DNA of 64,000 nucleotides from Clostridium transplantifaecale (lineage in GTDB: Bacteria > Bacillota > Clostridia > Lachnospirales > Lachnospiraceae). Shown piece by piece: positions 25,897 through 35,675 of the stretch (position 1 is the first letter of the stretch; each line of letters opens with the position of its first letter). Made by a program: the position numbers and the translations under genes. The notes under the pieces are model-generated. The model made no database searches. It was not told the DNA's origin and saw only the letters and a list, made by a program, of their open reading frames with translations. The stretch spans positions 620,001 through 684,000 of the forward strand of contig NZ_UYZY01000003.1 of assembly GCF_900626075.1 (NCBI RefSeq), written 5' to 3'.

Positions 25897-26988
25897 ATGA
25901 AGAAAAGAGTATTAGCGCTGGCAATGGCGGCGGCAATGGCAGTTTCACTGGCAGGCTGTGGAAATTCCGGTTCGGGAGCGGCGGAGACGAAAGCGGCTTC
26001 GGACGGCCAGACGGAAGCGGCGGCCGATGCAAACGCGCCGGCAGCAGGCGGAAGCGGCCAGACAATCAAACTTATCTGTCCTTACGGCGTAGGCGGAACG
26101 GCTGATGCCATTGCAAGAAAATATGCCCTGGTAGCAGGCAAAGTTCATCCGGAATACAATTTTATCGTTGAGAATATGACCGGCGGAGACGGATTCTCCG
26201 CGGCAAACTGGTATACGGATCAGGATCCTTCCACAAAAGATCTTCTGATGTTCGGCTGCGGCGTGGCTTATCGTCATGACCTTGGAAAAGCATATCAGAC
26301 AGAGGTTGTGGATTTTGACAGAAACGATATCTATCCGGTTGCGCTGGTCGATGACAGAACCTGGATTATGTACGCAAAACCGGACACCTCACTGGCAGAG
26401 ATTCTCGAAAAGTCAAAAACAGGCGGGATCAAGATGTCAGGCGGCAATCCTTTATCCGATCCGCATCTGGCTCTCGGTTCCCTGATTGCACAGGAGGGCG
26501 GCAAGGTTATGGTGGTTCCTTATGATGGAGGAGCAGCCCAGAAGAAGGGATTGACGGATGGGGAAGTCGATGTGTTCGTAGGAACGACCCAGGCTGGCCA
26601 GGAAGATGTGGAAGCGGGAACGATGGTTCCGGTGCTGGCATTCTCCGATAAAAAGTTCGAGGGCTTTGTAGGACCGAACGGCCCTGTTGAGGTTCCTGGC
26701 ATAGCAGGTGATGCAAAAGATCCTGCCCTGAATGCAGATACGGATTATAGCGGCTCTATTCTTCCGGCCGGGGGTTTTATCGCGGTCCGCACAGGAGCCG
26801 ATCAGGCATGGATTGACGAGATAGCACAGATTTCCAAAGATGTATGGGCAGCTCCGGAGTACAGTGACTGGATTGCCGAGATTATGCTCAACAAATCCGA
26901 AGCGTACGGTGACGATGCGAAAGCCTACCTGGAGGGCGGCTGTGCCAAAGCGCTTACCGCATTTGAAACTTTGAGCGGACAGCAGTAA
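25897..26988 (+). CDS. tctC: Tripartite tricarboxylate transporter binding protein (TctC/Bug type)
   Basis: Lipoprotein of 363 residues: signal peptide with lipobox LAGC (Cys21), an Ala/Gly/Glu linker to about residue 50, then a Bug-type solute-binding domain starting IKLICPYGVGGTADAIARKY. The PYGVGGTADA loop is the usual ligand-carboxylate site. It precedes tctB and tctA, so the three make a full TTT importer. No other importer is seen in the operon, so it may bring in sulfoquinovose or its glycerol glycoside. TTT systems normally carry carboxylates, so this would be a new type of ligand. RBS CAGGAGGG. Confidence 0.9.
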   Translation: MKKRVLALAMAAAMAVSLAGCGNSGSGAAETKAASDGQTEAAADANAPAAGGSGQTIKLICPYGVGGTADAIARKYALVAGKVHPEYNFIVENMTGGDGFSAANWYTDQDPSTKDLLMFGCGVAYRHDLGKAYQTEVVDFDRNDIYPVALVDDRTWIMYAKPDTSLAEILEKSKTGGIKMSGGNPLSDPHLALGSLIAQEGGKVMVVPYDGGAAQKKGLTDGEVDVFVGTTQAGQEDVEAGTMVPVLAFSDKKFEGFVGPNGPVEVPGIAGDAKDPALNADTDYSGSILPAGGFIAVRTGADQAWIDEIAQISKDVWAAPEYSDWIAEIMLNKSEAYGDDAKAYLEGGCAKALTAFETLSGQQ

Positions 26989-27047
26989 TTACAAATGTCA
27001 CTTTGTACCATCGGCGTACAGGTGGACAACATCATAAAGGGGCTGAT

Positions 27048-27067
27048 GGGCTGCCGTCAGGCAGCCC
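27048..27067 (+). promoter_or_regulatory. Hairpin between tctC and tctB
   Basis: GGGCTGCC, loop GTCA, GGCAGCCC: a perfect eight-pair hairpin with a weak T run after it. This is a common device to raise the binding protein level above the membrane subunits by partial termination or 3' end protection. Confidence 0.65.
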
Positions 27068-27122
27068 GTTTCCCATATTACAGGAAAAATTGCAAAGACT
27101 TCGGAGAAAGGAAGTGTTGTCA

Positions 27123-27590
27123 GTGAAATTTAAAATTAAAACCAACTTCTGGTCCGGAATCCTTATGGGGTTGTTCAGTATTGCAATGCTGATTGCAATG
27201 CCGACCCAGGTTCGTCTCCCCATGTTTGACTCCGGTGCGCCCAGCCCGCGAATTATTCCGGGCATCTGTCTGGTGGGAACTTTGATCTGTTCCGTACTTC
27301 TGCTGATACAGAGCCTGGTATTAAAAAAAGAGAAAATTATGGAATTTGACTGGAAAAAGGAGAAGCCATGCATTATCATGATTGCCCTTCTCTGTATCTT
27401 TGTAGCGCTTGTGATTAATATCGGTTTTATTCCGGCCGTGGTAATTATTTTTCCTACCATACTGTTTTACTGCGGGGAGCGCAAACCTTTTATCTATATC
27501 TTTACGGTTGCGGCAGGGATTGGAATCTTTTTTCTGTTTAAATATGTATTCCATGTATCGCTGCCGGGCATTCCGGGACTGGGGGGTTGA
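27123..27590 (+). CDS. tctB: TTT transporter small membrane subunit TctB
   Basis: 155 residues with four hydrophobic segments, typical of TctB. The start is taken as GTG at 27123 with GGAGAAAGGAAG about 8 bases upstream, giving MKFKIKTNFWSG. The long frame that begins at 27003 would add 40 residues that look non-coding and contain the intercistronic hairpin. The stop codon lies 5 bases before the tctA start, so the two are probably translated together. Confidence 0.85.
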   Translation: MKFKIKTNFWSGILMGLFSIAMLIAMPTQVRLPMFDSGAPSPRIIPGICLVGTLICSVLLLIQSLVLKKEKIMEFDWKKEKPCIIMIALLCIFVALVINIGFIPAVVIIFPTILFYCGERKPFIYIFTVAAGIGIFFLFKYVFHVSLPGIPGLGG

Positions 27591-27595
27591 TTTTT

Positions 27596-29149
27596 ATGGG
27601 AGATTTACAACAGATTATTCTCGCATTACATCAGGTGTTTACTGTCGGTAACCTGGTAATTATTTTCGGAGGCCTGGTTCTGGGTATGATCGTGGGATGT
27701 ATTCCCGGCCTTTCCGTTACCCTGGGTATTATCCTGCTCCTGCCGCTTACCTATTCATTTTCATCCCCGGATACGGCTATTATTTCTCTTCTGGCCGTAT
27801 ATGTAGGCGGCATGTATGGCGGCTCGATCAGCGCGATTACGCTGAATACGCCGGGTACCAACTCGGCGATCGCCACGACGTTCGACGGGTATCCGTTGGC
27901 GAAAAAGGGTAAGGTGAAGAAAGCTCTGGACACCTCTTTATTCGCCTCCACCTTCGGCGGCCTGTTTTCAGCCCTGCTGCTTCTTGTCTGCGCCTCGTTC
28001 ATTACGAAGCTGGTGTCCAAATTCGCATCGGTGGAGTATTTCTCGATGGCGATCCTGGGTATTTCCCTGATAGCAGGCGTCAGCGGCGACAGTCTTCCTA
28101 AGGGAATTATGTCGGGCCTTCTGGGCATCCTGATGGCATCCATCGGGGCCGATGCGGTAACGGGCGTCATGCGGTTCACTTTCGGCATCGATACCCTGCG
28201 GTACGGAATCGACATGCTGCCGGCTATGATCGCCCTGATTGCGCTGACCCAGGTGGTCCAGAAACTGAGGGACTTTGTCCTGGCAGAGGGAAAACTGGAT
28301 GATATGACAAAGATTGACAATGAGGGGCTGACATTCAAGGAAGCCAAATCGATTGTTCCGGCCTGCACGCGTTCCTCCGTTATTGCATCGATCCTGGGCG
28401 CGATGCCCGGCGTGGGCGGCGGAGTGGCTCAGTTTATGTGCTACAACGAATGCCGGAGAGCTTCCAAACGTCCCCAGGACTTCGGCAAAGGGAGCCTGGA
28501 AGGAATTGCGGCGGCAGAGGCCAGTAACAATGCGGTGGTAGGCTCGGCTATGATTCCGCTCCTGACTCTGGGAATCCCCGGTGACGGAGTTACGGCGCTG
28601 CTTCTCGGGGCATTTATCCTGCACGGTATCCAGCCCGGGCCAAATATGTTTACAAAACAGGGTGTAATCGCCTATTCAATCATCCTGGGCTGCCTTGTGG
28701 CTAACCTTTTCCTGTATCCTATCGGCCTGGCCCTCACCAGGGCAGTTGCTAAAATTATCCAGGTGCGCTACACCTATCTGGCTCCGATCATTATTATCTT
28801 CTGTTTCGCCGGTGCGTTTGCAGCCACCGGAAATACGAAGGAACTGGTGCTGACCGCGGCTATTCTGGTGTTCAGCTACCTGTTGACGTTACTGGACATC
28901 TCGTCCACTCCGATGATGCTGGGAATGATCCTGGCGGATATTATGGAGATGAACTTTGTCACCAGTATGATGAGCTATGATAAAGATTACCTGATTTTCT
29001 TCAAACGTCCGATTTCCTGTGTCATTCTGATCCTGACCGTAATCCTGGTAGTTTCCATGATACGGATCAATAAAAAGGTAGAGGCATTAAACCAGGCGCA
29101 GATGGAAGAGATGATGAAGGATCAGGAGCAGGCGGAAGGAAAAGCCTGA
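27596..29149 (+). CDS. tctA: TTT transporter large membrane subunit TctA
   Basis: 517 residues with about 11-12 membrane segments. Family hallmarks are GCIPGLSVTLGIILLLPLTY near the N-terminus, GSISAITLNTPGTNSAIATT, and a second copy in the second half, LGAMPGVGGGVAQF and TLGIPGDGVTALLLGAFILHG. It forms the channel with TctB and works with TctC. The ATG at 27596 is preferred to an in-frame TTG at 27587 because GGGGGG stands at the right distance. The last 20 residues are charged and cytosolic. Confidence 0.93.
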   Translation: MGDLQQIILALHQVFTVGNLVIIFGGLVLGMIVGCIPGLSVTLGIILLLPLTYSFSSPDTAIISLLAVYVGGMYGGSISAITLNTPGTNSAIATTFDGYPLAKKGKVKKALDTSLFASTFGGLFSALLLLVCASFITKLVSKFASVEYFSMAILGISLIAGVSGDSLPKGIMSGLLGILMASIGADAVTGVMRFTFGIDTLRYGIDMLPAMIALIALTQVVQKLRDFVLAEGKLDDMTKIDNEGLTFKEAKSIVPACTRSSVIASILGAMPGVGGGVAQFMCYNECRRASKRPQDFGKGSLEGIAAAEASNNAVVGSAMIPLLTLGIPGDGVTALLLGAFILHGIQPGPNMFTKQGVIAYSIILGCLVANLFLYPIGLALTRAVAKIIQVRYTYLAPIIIIFCFAGAFAATGNTKELVLTAAILVFSYLLTLLDISSTPMMLGMILADIMEMNFVTSMMSYDKDYLIFFKRPISCVILILTVILVVSMIRINKKVEALNQAQMEEMMKDQEQAEGKA

Positions 29150-29223
29150 GCCTGCAGGACGGAAAACTGAATCCGCGGGCAAAGAACTGAACCTGCGGCT
29201 GACAATGAAAAAGGAGAAAAATA

Positions 29224-30561
29224 ATGAGCTTTCAAGTTGCTTATATTCCGATTGGCGTTGGCACATTTCATTTGGAAAGTGCACAGATCGAATTTGATAA
29301 ATCTATAAAATTGCTGTCTTCCCTGACGGAGGGCGGCGTATATCCTGACAAAATGCTTTTGACACTGGACGATTTAAATGGATTTCTGGATACCATTCAC
29401 CCGGATTTAATTGTCCTTCAAAACATTACCTTTGCTAATGCAGCCTATGCAAGCGAAGTGTTAAAACGCTTTACCTGCCCGGTGCTTCTCTGGACGCTGA
29501 GGGAGCCGGTGATCGACGGCGGCAGACTCCGCCTCAATTCCCTGACCGGGGCATATTCCGCGGCCAATGCCATCCGAGCATTCCGGGATGGGGAATTTGA
29601 ATACGTTTTCGGCTCCCCGGAGGAGAACGAAGTGGCGGCCGAGATAGGGGCTGCGATCCGAGCCGCCGATGTACGCTGTAAATTAAGGAGTCTTAAAATG
29701 GCGGCTATCGGCCATACTCCTCAGGGCTTCGGTTTTGGCCGTGCCCTGGATGCAGAGCTACTTCACACTTTCGGAGTGACGCTGGAGGCCATCGAGGCTA
29801 GGGAACTGATCGAGAAGGCAAAAAGCTTTACGGACGAGGAGTGCGGTGAGTATCTTAAAGAAGCAAAACAGTGGATGGTGGGCATGGAAGATACTCCTGA
29901 GAAAAATGTAAAAGATTTTGCCCGCCTCTACAAGGCATACAAAGACTATGTAAAGGAGAGTGGGATCGGAGCATTGTCTTCCCGCTGCTGGCCTGACTTT
30001 TTCACTTCCTTCGGGACGCCGGTATGTTCGGTGCTCTCCCTGCTCAACGCCTCAGGTATTTCGGCGAGCTGTGAATCCGATGTGTACGGGGCTCTGTCCA
30101 TGTATATCGGAAGCCAGTTGACCGGAAAGGCGGCATTCTTCGGGGATCCTGTCTCCATGGATGAAAAAGAGGGTACGATCACTTACTGGCACTGCGGTAT
30201 GGCGGCCTGCTCCCTGGCCAGGAAGGATACCGGCGCCCAGGTGGGAGTGCATCCAAACAGGAAGATTGGCCCGACGATGGATTTCGGCTGCGAGGCCTGT
30301 GACCATGTGACCGTGTTCCGTGTCGGCAGAAAGACGGACGGCGCCTTCCGCTTCTTCATCGCACAGGGCGAGGCGCTCGACAAGCCGAAGCAGTTTTGCG
30401 GAACCTCCGTTGTTGTGAAGACTGAAAAAAAGGCAAAGGACGTTGTATACGGCAGCGTAAAAGAGGGATGGGAACCTCATTTTGTAGTCATTTACGGCGA
30501 CGTGGCGTCGGAGCTTGAAAAACTTGCACATATGACGGGAGCGGAAATCTGCCGTTATTAG
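29224..30561 (+). CDS. L-fucose/L-arabinose isomerase-like protein
   Basis: 445 residues, shorter than E. coli FucI (591). The N-terminal half looks like the Rossmann-type substrate domain (HPDLIVLQNITFANA, CPVLLWTLREP) and the middle carries a metal-site motif SCESDVYGALSMY, like the ESD region of fucose and arabinose isomerases. Further candidate ligands are in HCGMAACSL. An aldose-ketose isomerase is the natural reading, but the sugar is unknown. It lies between the TTT transporter and a GH116 glycosidase, so it may handle a sugar freed by that enzyme, or a second route for sulfoquinovose. RBS AAAGGAGA. Confidence 0.8.
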   Translation: MSFQVAYIPIGVGTFHLESAQIEFDKSIKLLSSLTEGGVYPDKMLLTLDDLNGFLDTIHPDLIVLQNITFANAAYASEVLKRFTCPVLLWTLREPVIDGGRLRLNSLTGAYSAANAIRAFRDGEFEYVFGSPEENEVAAEIGAAIRAADVRCKLRSLKMAAIGHTPQGFGFGRALDAELLHTFGVTLEAIEARELIEKAKSFTDEECGEYLKEAKQWMVGMEDTPEKNVKDFARLYKAYKDYVKESGIGALSSRCWPDFFTSFGTPVCSVLSLLNASGISASCESDVYGALSMYIGSQLTGKAAFFGDPVSMDEKEGTITYWHCGMAACSLARKDTGAQVGVHPNRKIGPTMDFGCEACDHVTVFRVGRKTDGAFRFFIAQGEALDKPKQFCGTSVVVKTEKKAKDVVYGSVKEGWEPHFVVIYGDVASELEKLAHMTGAEICRY

Positions 30562-30587
30562 AAGAGACTGGACGGGAGGGGGTTCAG

Positions 30588-32993
30588 ATGATAAATTTAC
30601 GATATGAAAGGGCCAAAGAGTACGGCTGTTCGGTGATGGAATGTTCGGAGCCATACTACAGGGCTGTTTGCCATCACAATGCGCTGGATGCACAGTTTGT
30701 TACATGGGAACGGAATCCGGCGTTTAAAGCGCCCTGCATGCCGAAGGAGGGCAGTCATGACAGCGGCCCTTTTACCGGATTTTTCTTTGGAGGATTCGGC
30801 ACTTCGTCCTTTGCAAGGGGAGCTACGGGCTTTTTTGACCGCTGGCAGCTTAAACAGGGAGTGCCGGTCATCTGCCCGATGGATAATGCCTGTCTGGAGC
30901 TGCGCTGGGCCTGCGGAGACTTGGTAAAACACAGAAAACTCAGGGTATCAGAGGACGGATTTAAAGCAGGTGAAATGGAATACCACGCGCTCTTTCCCCT
31001 GGCCTATGAAACGTATAATGCGGAGGATATGCCCTTTAGCGTGACACTGGAGAGTTACTCACCCGTAATTCCGCACAATCTGAAGGACAGCATCCTGCCG
31101 GTCACGCTCTTTAATCTCTATGTGAGTCCCAAGGGAGATGGCCCCGTAGATGTTTCCGTCTGCCTGTGCTGGCCGAATATTCTGGGATGGAAACAGCCAT
31201 ATGAGTCAAGCGAGATGCGTCCTGACGCAGTATGGCCCTCCCATCAGAACAGTGGAAATTATGCCTGGCTTGATCATTGCAGTGAAAATACGGTTCACAT
31301 CAGGCAGGCCAGGGAAGAAGCCGGACAGGCCGATGATCTTTCCGGTGAGATTATGCTTTCGATGAAGTGCGACGGCTGGATCCCTTCTTATGATGTAATG
31401 TTTAAGGAAACGCGGGTGACGACAGGATATGGGGACGAAGACCAGATTCATACGATTGGGAAGATGCGCTATGATTTGGAACAGAAGGGGCAGCTATCTG
31501 ATTATGATGAAAGCTGGCAGGCGCATTGGCATGAGCCGACGGCCTCCGCACTCTGCGCAAGGACGGTGCTGTCCTCCGAGAGTGTTTCCCTGACCTTTGC
31601 CGTGACAATGGCCCTCCCTATAACACAGTTTGGGATGGGCAGAAGGTGGTATAAGCTGTACACGGAAAATCAGGAGCTTTCTTCCGCCCGTGATATTGCT
31701 TCATATGCCCTGGAAAAGAACCGGGACTGGCTGAAACAAATCGATCAGTTTCACAGCGATGTGCTCGAATGCGGGGAATTAAAAAAGAATCTGGCCGGCG
31801 CTAAGATCAATGAGTTGTATTACCTGACTTCCGGCGGAACGGTTCTTGTGTCAAAGCCGGTAGGAGACTGGGACGAAGAGACGTCACGTCTTGGAAAACA
31901 CCCCCATTTCGGATTGCTGGAGGGCTTTGACACGGGATATTACTACTACAATACACTGGATCTGTGGGTGTACGCCTTTGCAGCCCTGTCCAGGAACTGG
32001 CCCGAACTGGCAGAGTGGGGATTTGCCGATTATCTGTCAACGGCAGCCATGACAGAGACCAGACAGAATATGATTTACCGTGACAGGAAGAAGATGGATA
32101 ACATGATATGGGGAAAACTGCCGCATGATCTGGGCGGCTGTGCTGAGGATCTTTTTGTACGGCTGAACGGATACAATTTCAGGGATACACCTAATATGTG
32201 GAAGGATCATAACCCGTCTTTTATTCTGGCATTTTATCTTCACAAAAAGCTTTCAGGCGCGGCGATCCGCAGAGAGGAGTACGACAGCCTGAAGATTATA
32301 ATGGATTTTACGATCGCACAGGACACGCAAAATACCGGAATCCCACGTCACACCCAGTTCGGAGACAGCACCTGGGACAATCTCCATATGCAGGGACTTT
32401 CGGCTTACTGTGGCTGTCTGTGCATCGGATCATACGCGGTGATGAAAAAACTGGCTGAGGATTTCTCCGATCCGGCTCAGACTATGTACGGGGAACGCCT
32501 CCGGGCGGCGCAGAAGACGATACGGACGTTGTGGAACGGAACATATTATGTTACAAGCGAATTCGGCAAATATTCACGGGCTGTTATGGCAGATTCCCTG
32601 TTTGGCCTGCTGCTTGCAAAGAAAGCGGGGCTTGGCTGTCTGCTTCCTGAGGAGGAAATTAGAAGTCATCTGAAAGCGGCATATCAAAATAATGCAGTTT
32701 CTTTCTGCGCAGGGAAATTCGGAGCGCTTCTCGTGGCGGAACCGGGAATCCAGAATTATGAAAAGGATGGCGGCGATGAACTGCAGGTGAACGAGGTGAT
32801 CGTAGGTTCCTCCCGGATCCTGGCGGCAAGTCTTCAGGAGTTTGGCCTTTGCAGGGAAGCGCAGGAATTGTCTGAAGCCATGGCGGAAACGATTGCGGAG
32901 TATGGGCTGCAGTTCCGCACACCGGCGGCGTGGAACCAGAGCGGACAGTTTCGTGCGCCGATGAATATGAGGCCTCTGGCTGTATGGCTGTAA
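30588..32993 (+). CDS. GH116 family glycosidase (bile-acid beta-glucosidase/GBA2 type)
   Basis: 801 residues, close to the 806 of the Thermoanaerobacterium GH116 enzyme. An N-terminal beta domain starts after GSHDSGPFTGFFFGGFGTS, and the C-terminal all-helical barrel has the likely nucleophile E445 in LLEGFDTGYYYYNT and the acid/base around D593/D597 in QFGDSTWDNLHMQGLSAYCG. Known family activities are beta-glucosidase, beta-xylosidase and glucosylceramidase. No signal peptide, so the substrate must be imported. It is the last gene before the ROK regulator, 26 bp after the isomerase-like gene. The substrate is not known. Confidence 0.85.
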   Translation: MINLRYERAKEYGCSVMECSEPYYRAVCHHNALDAQFVTWERNPAFKAPCMPKEGSHDSGPFTGFFFGGFGTSSFARGATGFFDRWQLKQGVPVICPMDNACLELRWACGDLVKHRKLRVSEDGFKAGEMEYHALFPLAYETYNAEDMPFSVTLESYSPVIPHNLKDSILPVTLFNLYVSPKGDGPVDVSVCLCWPNILGWKQPYESSEMRPDAVWPSHQNSGNYAWLDHCSENTVHIRQAREEAGQADDLSGEIMLSMKCDGWIPSYDVMFKETRVTTGYGDEDQIHTIGKMRYDLEQKGQLSDYDESWQAHWHEPTASALCARTVLSSESVSLTFAVTMALPITQFGMGRRWYKLYTENQELSSARDIASYALEKNRDWLKQIDQFHSDVLECGELKKNLAGAKINELYYLTSGGTVLVSKPVGDWDEETSRLGKHPHFGLLEGFDTGYYYYNTLDLWVYAFAALSRNWPELAEWGFADYLSTAAMTETRQNMIYRDRKKMDNMIWGKLPHDLGGCAEDLFVRLNGYNFRDTPNMWKDHNPSFILAFYLHKKLSGAAIRREEYDSLKIIMDFTIAQDTQNTGIPRHTQFGDSTWDNLHMQGLSAYCGCLCIGSYAVMKKLAEDFSDPAQTMYGERLRAAQKTIRTLWNGTYYVTSEFGKYSRAVMADSLFGLLLAKKAGLGCLLPEEEIRSHLKAAYQNNAVSFCAGKFGALLVAEPGIQNYEKDGGDELQVNEVIVGSSRILAASLQEFGLCREAQELSEAMAETIAEYGLQFRTPAAWNQSGQFRAPMNMRPLAVWL

Positions 32994-33039
32994 GCCGGTT
33001 AGAATTTAGAACAGGTTCCCGTACAGGGCTACTTTTTGC

Positions 33040-33068
33040 TTGCTAAAAAAAACAATTGCACCTATACT
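33040..33068 (+). promoter_or_regulatory. Sigma-A promoter of the ROK regulator
   Basis: TTGCTA (33040-33045), 17-base spacer, TATACT (33063-33068). The regulator therefore has its own start, separate from the operon upstream. Confidence 0.75.
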
Positions 33069-33170
33069 AAAGAAAGGGATTGTAAAAGAAACCGTTTTTT
33101 TTGGTGACCGTGCGGGAGGGGCCGGACGGCTGCCGTTTTATAATATTGCAGAGAAGGACAGGAAGAAAAA

Positions 33171-34391
33171 TTGGGATATACGGGAATCAATTTAGAGAAT
33201 GTGAAGCTGAGCAACAGAAGCTCCATATTAAAGCTTCTCAATGACTGCGGTGCAATGTCCAGGAAAGACATTGCCATCCGGCTAAAGCTGACTCCGGCAA
33301 CTGTGACTCTGATCTGTACCGAACTGATATCAGCAGGGATTCTCTGTGAAAAGGGCGAGGTGGAAGAGGAGCGGCGGGCCGGAAGGAAAAAAATCCTGAT
33401 TGATATCAATTACCAGTACAGCTATGTGCTTTCTATCAGTATAGAGGCGGCGAAAACTTTTATCGCGATCAGTAACCTGAAGGGGAAGAAACTTGGGGGA
33501 AAGCAGCTGACGACCGACGGGACGGCAGCCCCGGAAAAGTTTTTAAAAAAGGTGACGGATGAGAGCAAGGCGCTGATGTGGGAGAACGGTATCGCTAAGG
33601 ACGGAGTGCTGGGAATCGGCGTATCGGTGCCAGGTCCGGTTAAGCGGAGCACCGGCGTAAGCCAGCATGCGTACCGGATTTGGAATGAAGCGGTTCCGGT
33701 GGGCGAGTTCATAGGAAAACAGATGGATCTGCCTACGATTGTGGAAAATAATGTCAAGGCATTTGCGGAGGGCGAGCTGATCTATGGGAACGGAAAGGAA
33801 TGGGAGAACCTTCTGTTTATCAAATGGGGGCCGGGAGTCGGTTCGGCTATCATTATCCACGGACGCCTTTACGACAGCCAGAATTCCAAAACGGCGGAGA
33901 TTGGCCATTATATAGTGGAAAAGGACGGAAAACCGTGCCGCTGCGGACGCAGGGGCTGTCTGGAGACGAAGGTGGCCACCCATGCTATTGCTTCCAGAAT
34001 CAGGGAAGCCTGCACGGAGGTGACCATGCCGGAGCTGTACCACCTGGTGAAGGGAGACTTAAGCCGTATTGAAGCGAGAAATATGGCGGAGTGGATGACG
34101 GTGGAGGATGAAGGAATGTGGCAGGTGCTTGATGATATCATTGAGCAGATGGCGCGGGTTGCGGTCAATACCATCACACTTCTGGCTCCGGATAAGGTAA
34201 TTATCTACGGGGAGATGTTTGGACACCGGAAGGTGGAGGAACGGTTCGTGCATTTTTGCAGCCATTATGATGCATCTTACGACGGCGGTTATATTTTAAA
34301 ATCACAGCTCAGTGACAGGATTGAATATATCGGTCCGCTGGCTGTTGCGGTTAATGAATTATTCCTCCTGGCGGGCAGCCAGGAGAACTGA
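33171..34391 (+). CDS. ROK family transcriptional regulator (NagC/XylR type)
   Basis: 406 residues. N-terminal winged helix (about 15-70; CGAMSRKDIAIRLKLTPATV) and a ROK sugar-sensing domain with the zinc motif PCRCGRRGCLE (about 262-272). Such proteins repress sugar catabolic genes until a sugar or sugar phosphate binds. It is the only regulator next to the sulfoquinovose/GH116 locus, so it is the best candidate to control it. The start is TTG at 33171 with GGACAGGAAG upstream. Confidence 0.9.
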   Translation: MGYTGINLENVKLSNRSSILKLLNDCGAMSRKDIAIRLKLTPATVTLICTELISAGILCEKGEVEEERRAGRKKILIDINYQYSYVLSISIEAAKTFIAISNLKGKKLGGKQLTTDGTAAPEKFLKKVTDESKALMWENGIAKDGVLGIGVSVPGPVKRSTGVSQHAYRIWNEAVPVGEFIGKQMDLPTIVENNVKAFAEGELIYGNGKEWENLLFIKWGPGVGSAIIIHGRLYDSQNSKTAEIGHYIVEKDGKPCRCGRRGCLETKVATHAIASRIREACTEVTMPELYHLVKGDLSRIEARNMAEWMTVEDEGMWQVLDDIIEQMARVAVNTITLLAPDKVIIYGEMFGHRKVEERFVHFCSHYDASYDGGYILKSQLSDRIEYIGPLAVAVNELFLLAGSQEN

Positions 34392-34440
34392 AAAGGCGGG
34401 AGAGCCGGCTGAATACTGTCAGCCGGTTTTCCTGCCTTTC
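34391..34440. terminator. Bidirectional terminator after the ROK gene
   Basis: AAAGGCGGGA..CCGGCTGA pairs with TCAGCCGG..CCTGCCTTT. It overlaps the stop codon of the minus-strand gene ending at 34419. Confidence 0.75.
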
Positions 34441-35453
34441 TGTTCCCGTATGTTTTTGATGATTTCCCTGGCATGCCGCCTGTTTTCCTCGGAGTATCCA
34501 AGAAGGATGCCGGTGCCGCGTTCTTCCAGGGATGAAATAATATAATCCAGATCTTCTTTTTTCTTGCCCGTAAAATCATAGGTACGTCCATCGTCGGCCA
34601 TGATGTGAAGCGTATAACTCATGTGGAAATGAAAACGGGAGAGGCCGGGAAGCGCCACCCTCCGGCTGTGATAATACACCCATACAACCGATTTGAGAGG
34701 CAGAATCAGGCTTCTGACGGTATCTACATTGACAATATATCCGGGAGTCAGATAGATATTACCGGACTGGGCAATGCTGACGTGCTTCATCTCAATCTCT
34801 ACCTTGGGAAGAAGGGTTCTGATTTCCCCGAAACTGCCCAGGTAGCGGAAGGTGGGGGAACGGTGAGGCTCCCAGATATAGTACAGTGAACAAAGGATGT
34901 CCGTCAGTGACAAAAACAGACAGCCGTAAGCCAGAAGATGCAGCAAAACCGTCAGGTATACGGGATAGGGCAGGGTGGAGACCGCATAAGGCGCGGTCAT
35001 CTTTCTAAGGGACGTCACGGTCCAGTCAAGCCCCTCCGCCATCTCATACAGGACGGCTTCGTATTCGCTTTCCGTCATCTCAATCAGCCTGCCGCTTAAG
35101 TTGAGAGAGGGCAGATCCTCTCCGCCAGGCCTGGAAACATCCCGGTTATCCAGCAGGTAGAACTGGCAGAAACCGTCCGTCAGGGTGTAGTAATAATATC
35201 CCTCCGTGCGCCCGTTTACGACATAGTTGCAGCCGGTATACTGAAGGCCCGGCACGGTAACGGCGACGTAGGGCAGAGAACGGTTATAAAAATTTTCATA
35301 ATGGCTTTTGGCATTCAGCGGCCGGGGAGAGAGAAAATTGGTTCTGGGGATTTTTATAAGGGCCGCCATGGCGGCAATCAGAAGCAGAACCGGGAAAATA
35401 AGCTGTTTTAAGAGGGCTCTGCGAATATTCTTAATAATGAAACTGTTTTTCAT
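34419..35453 (-). CDS. Unrecognised membrane protein
   Basis: 344 residues from the ATG at 35453; in-frame GTG (35465) and TTG (35471) starts are also possible because no ribosome binding site clearly decides. Hydrophobic segments lie near residues 15-35 and 170-200, with about 130 residues outside or between them and a C-terminal half of about 150 cytosolic residues. That half has a pattern (GNIYLTPGYIVN, SVVWVYYHSRR, DDGRTYDFTGKK) that recalls PH-like or bacterial SH3-like beta domains. I cannot assign a family. No operon partner. Confidence 0.75.
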   Translation of the reverse strand: MKNSFIIKNIRRALLKQLIFPVLLLIAAMAALIKIPRTNFLSPRPLNAKSHYENFYNRSLPYVAVTVPGLQYTGCNYVVNGRTEGYYYYTLTDGFCQFYLLDNRDVSRPGGEDLPSLNLSGRLIEMTESEYEAVLYEMAEGLDWTVTSLRKMTAPYAVSTLPYPVYLTVLLHLLAYGCLFLSLTDILCSLYYIWEPHRSPTFRYLGSFGEIRTLLPKVEIEMKHVSIAQSGNIYLTPGYIVNVDTVRSLILPLKSVVWVYYHSRRVALPGLSRFHFHMSYTLHIMADDGRTYDFTGKKKEDLDYIISSLEERGTGILLGYSEENRRHAREIIKNIREQKGRKTG

Positions 35454-35675
35454 CGGTCTGTTCACTTTCAATAAGAACTGCGGTATCGGTATAATGGAGC
35501 AGTTACAGTGGAGTGATTAGAACCGTCTGCTCCATGCTCAGTAACAAGTATAACGCATAGAGCGTGAAATAATCAAGAACAGGTTGCTTTTAAAGAAAAA
35601 AATTGTTATGATCGGGTTACTGTTTTACCGGCAGATACCGGATTATTAAGAAGAGTGAAATGAGGTATAATAAGT

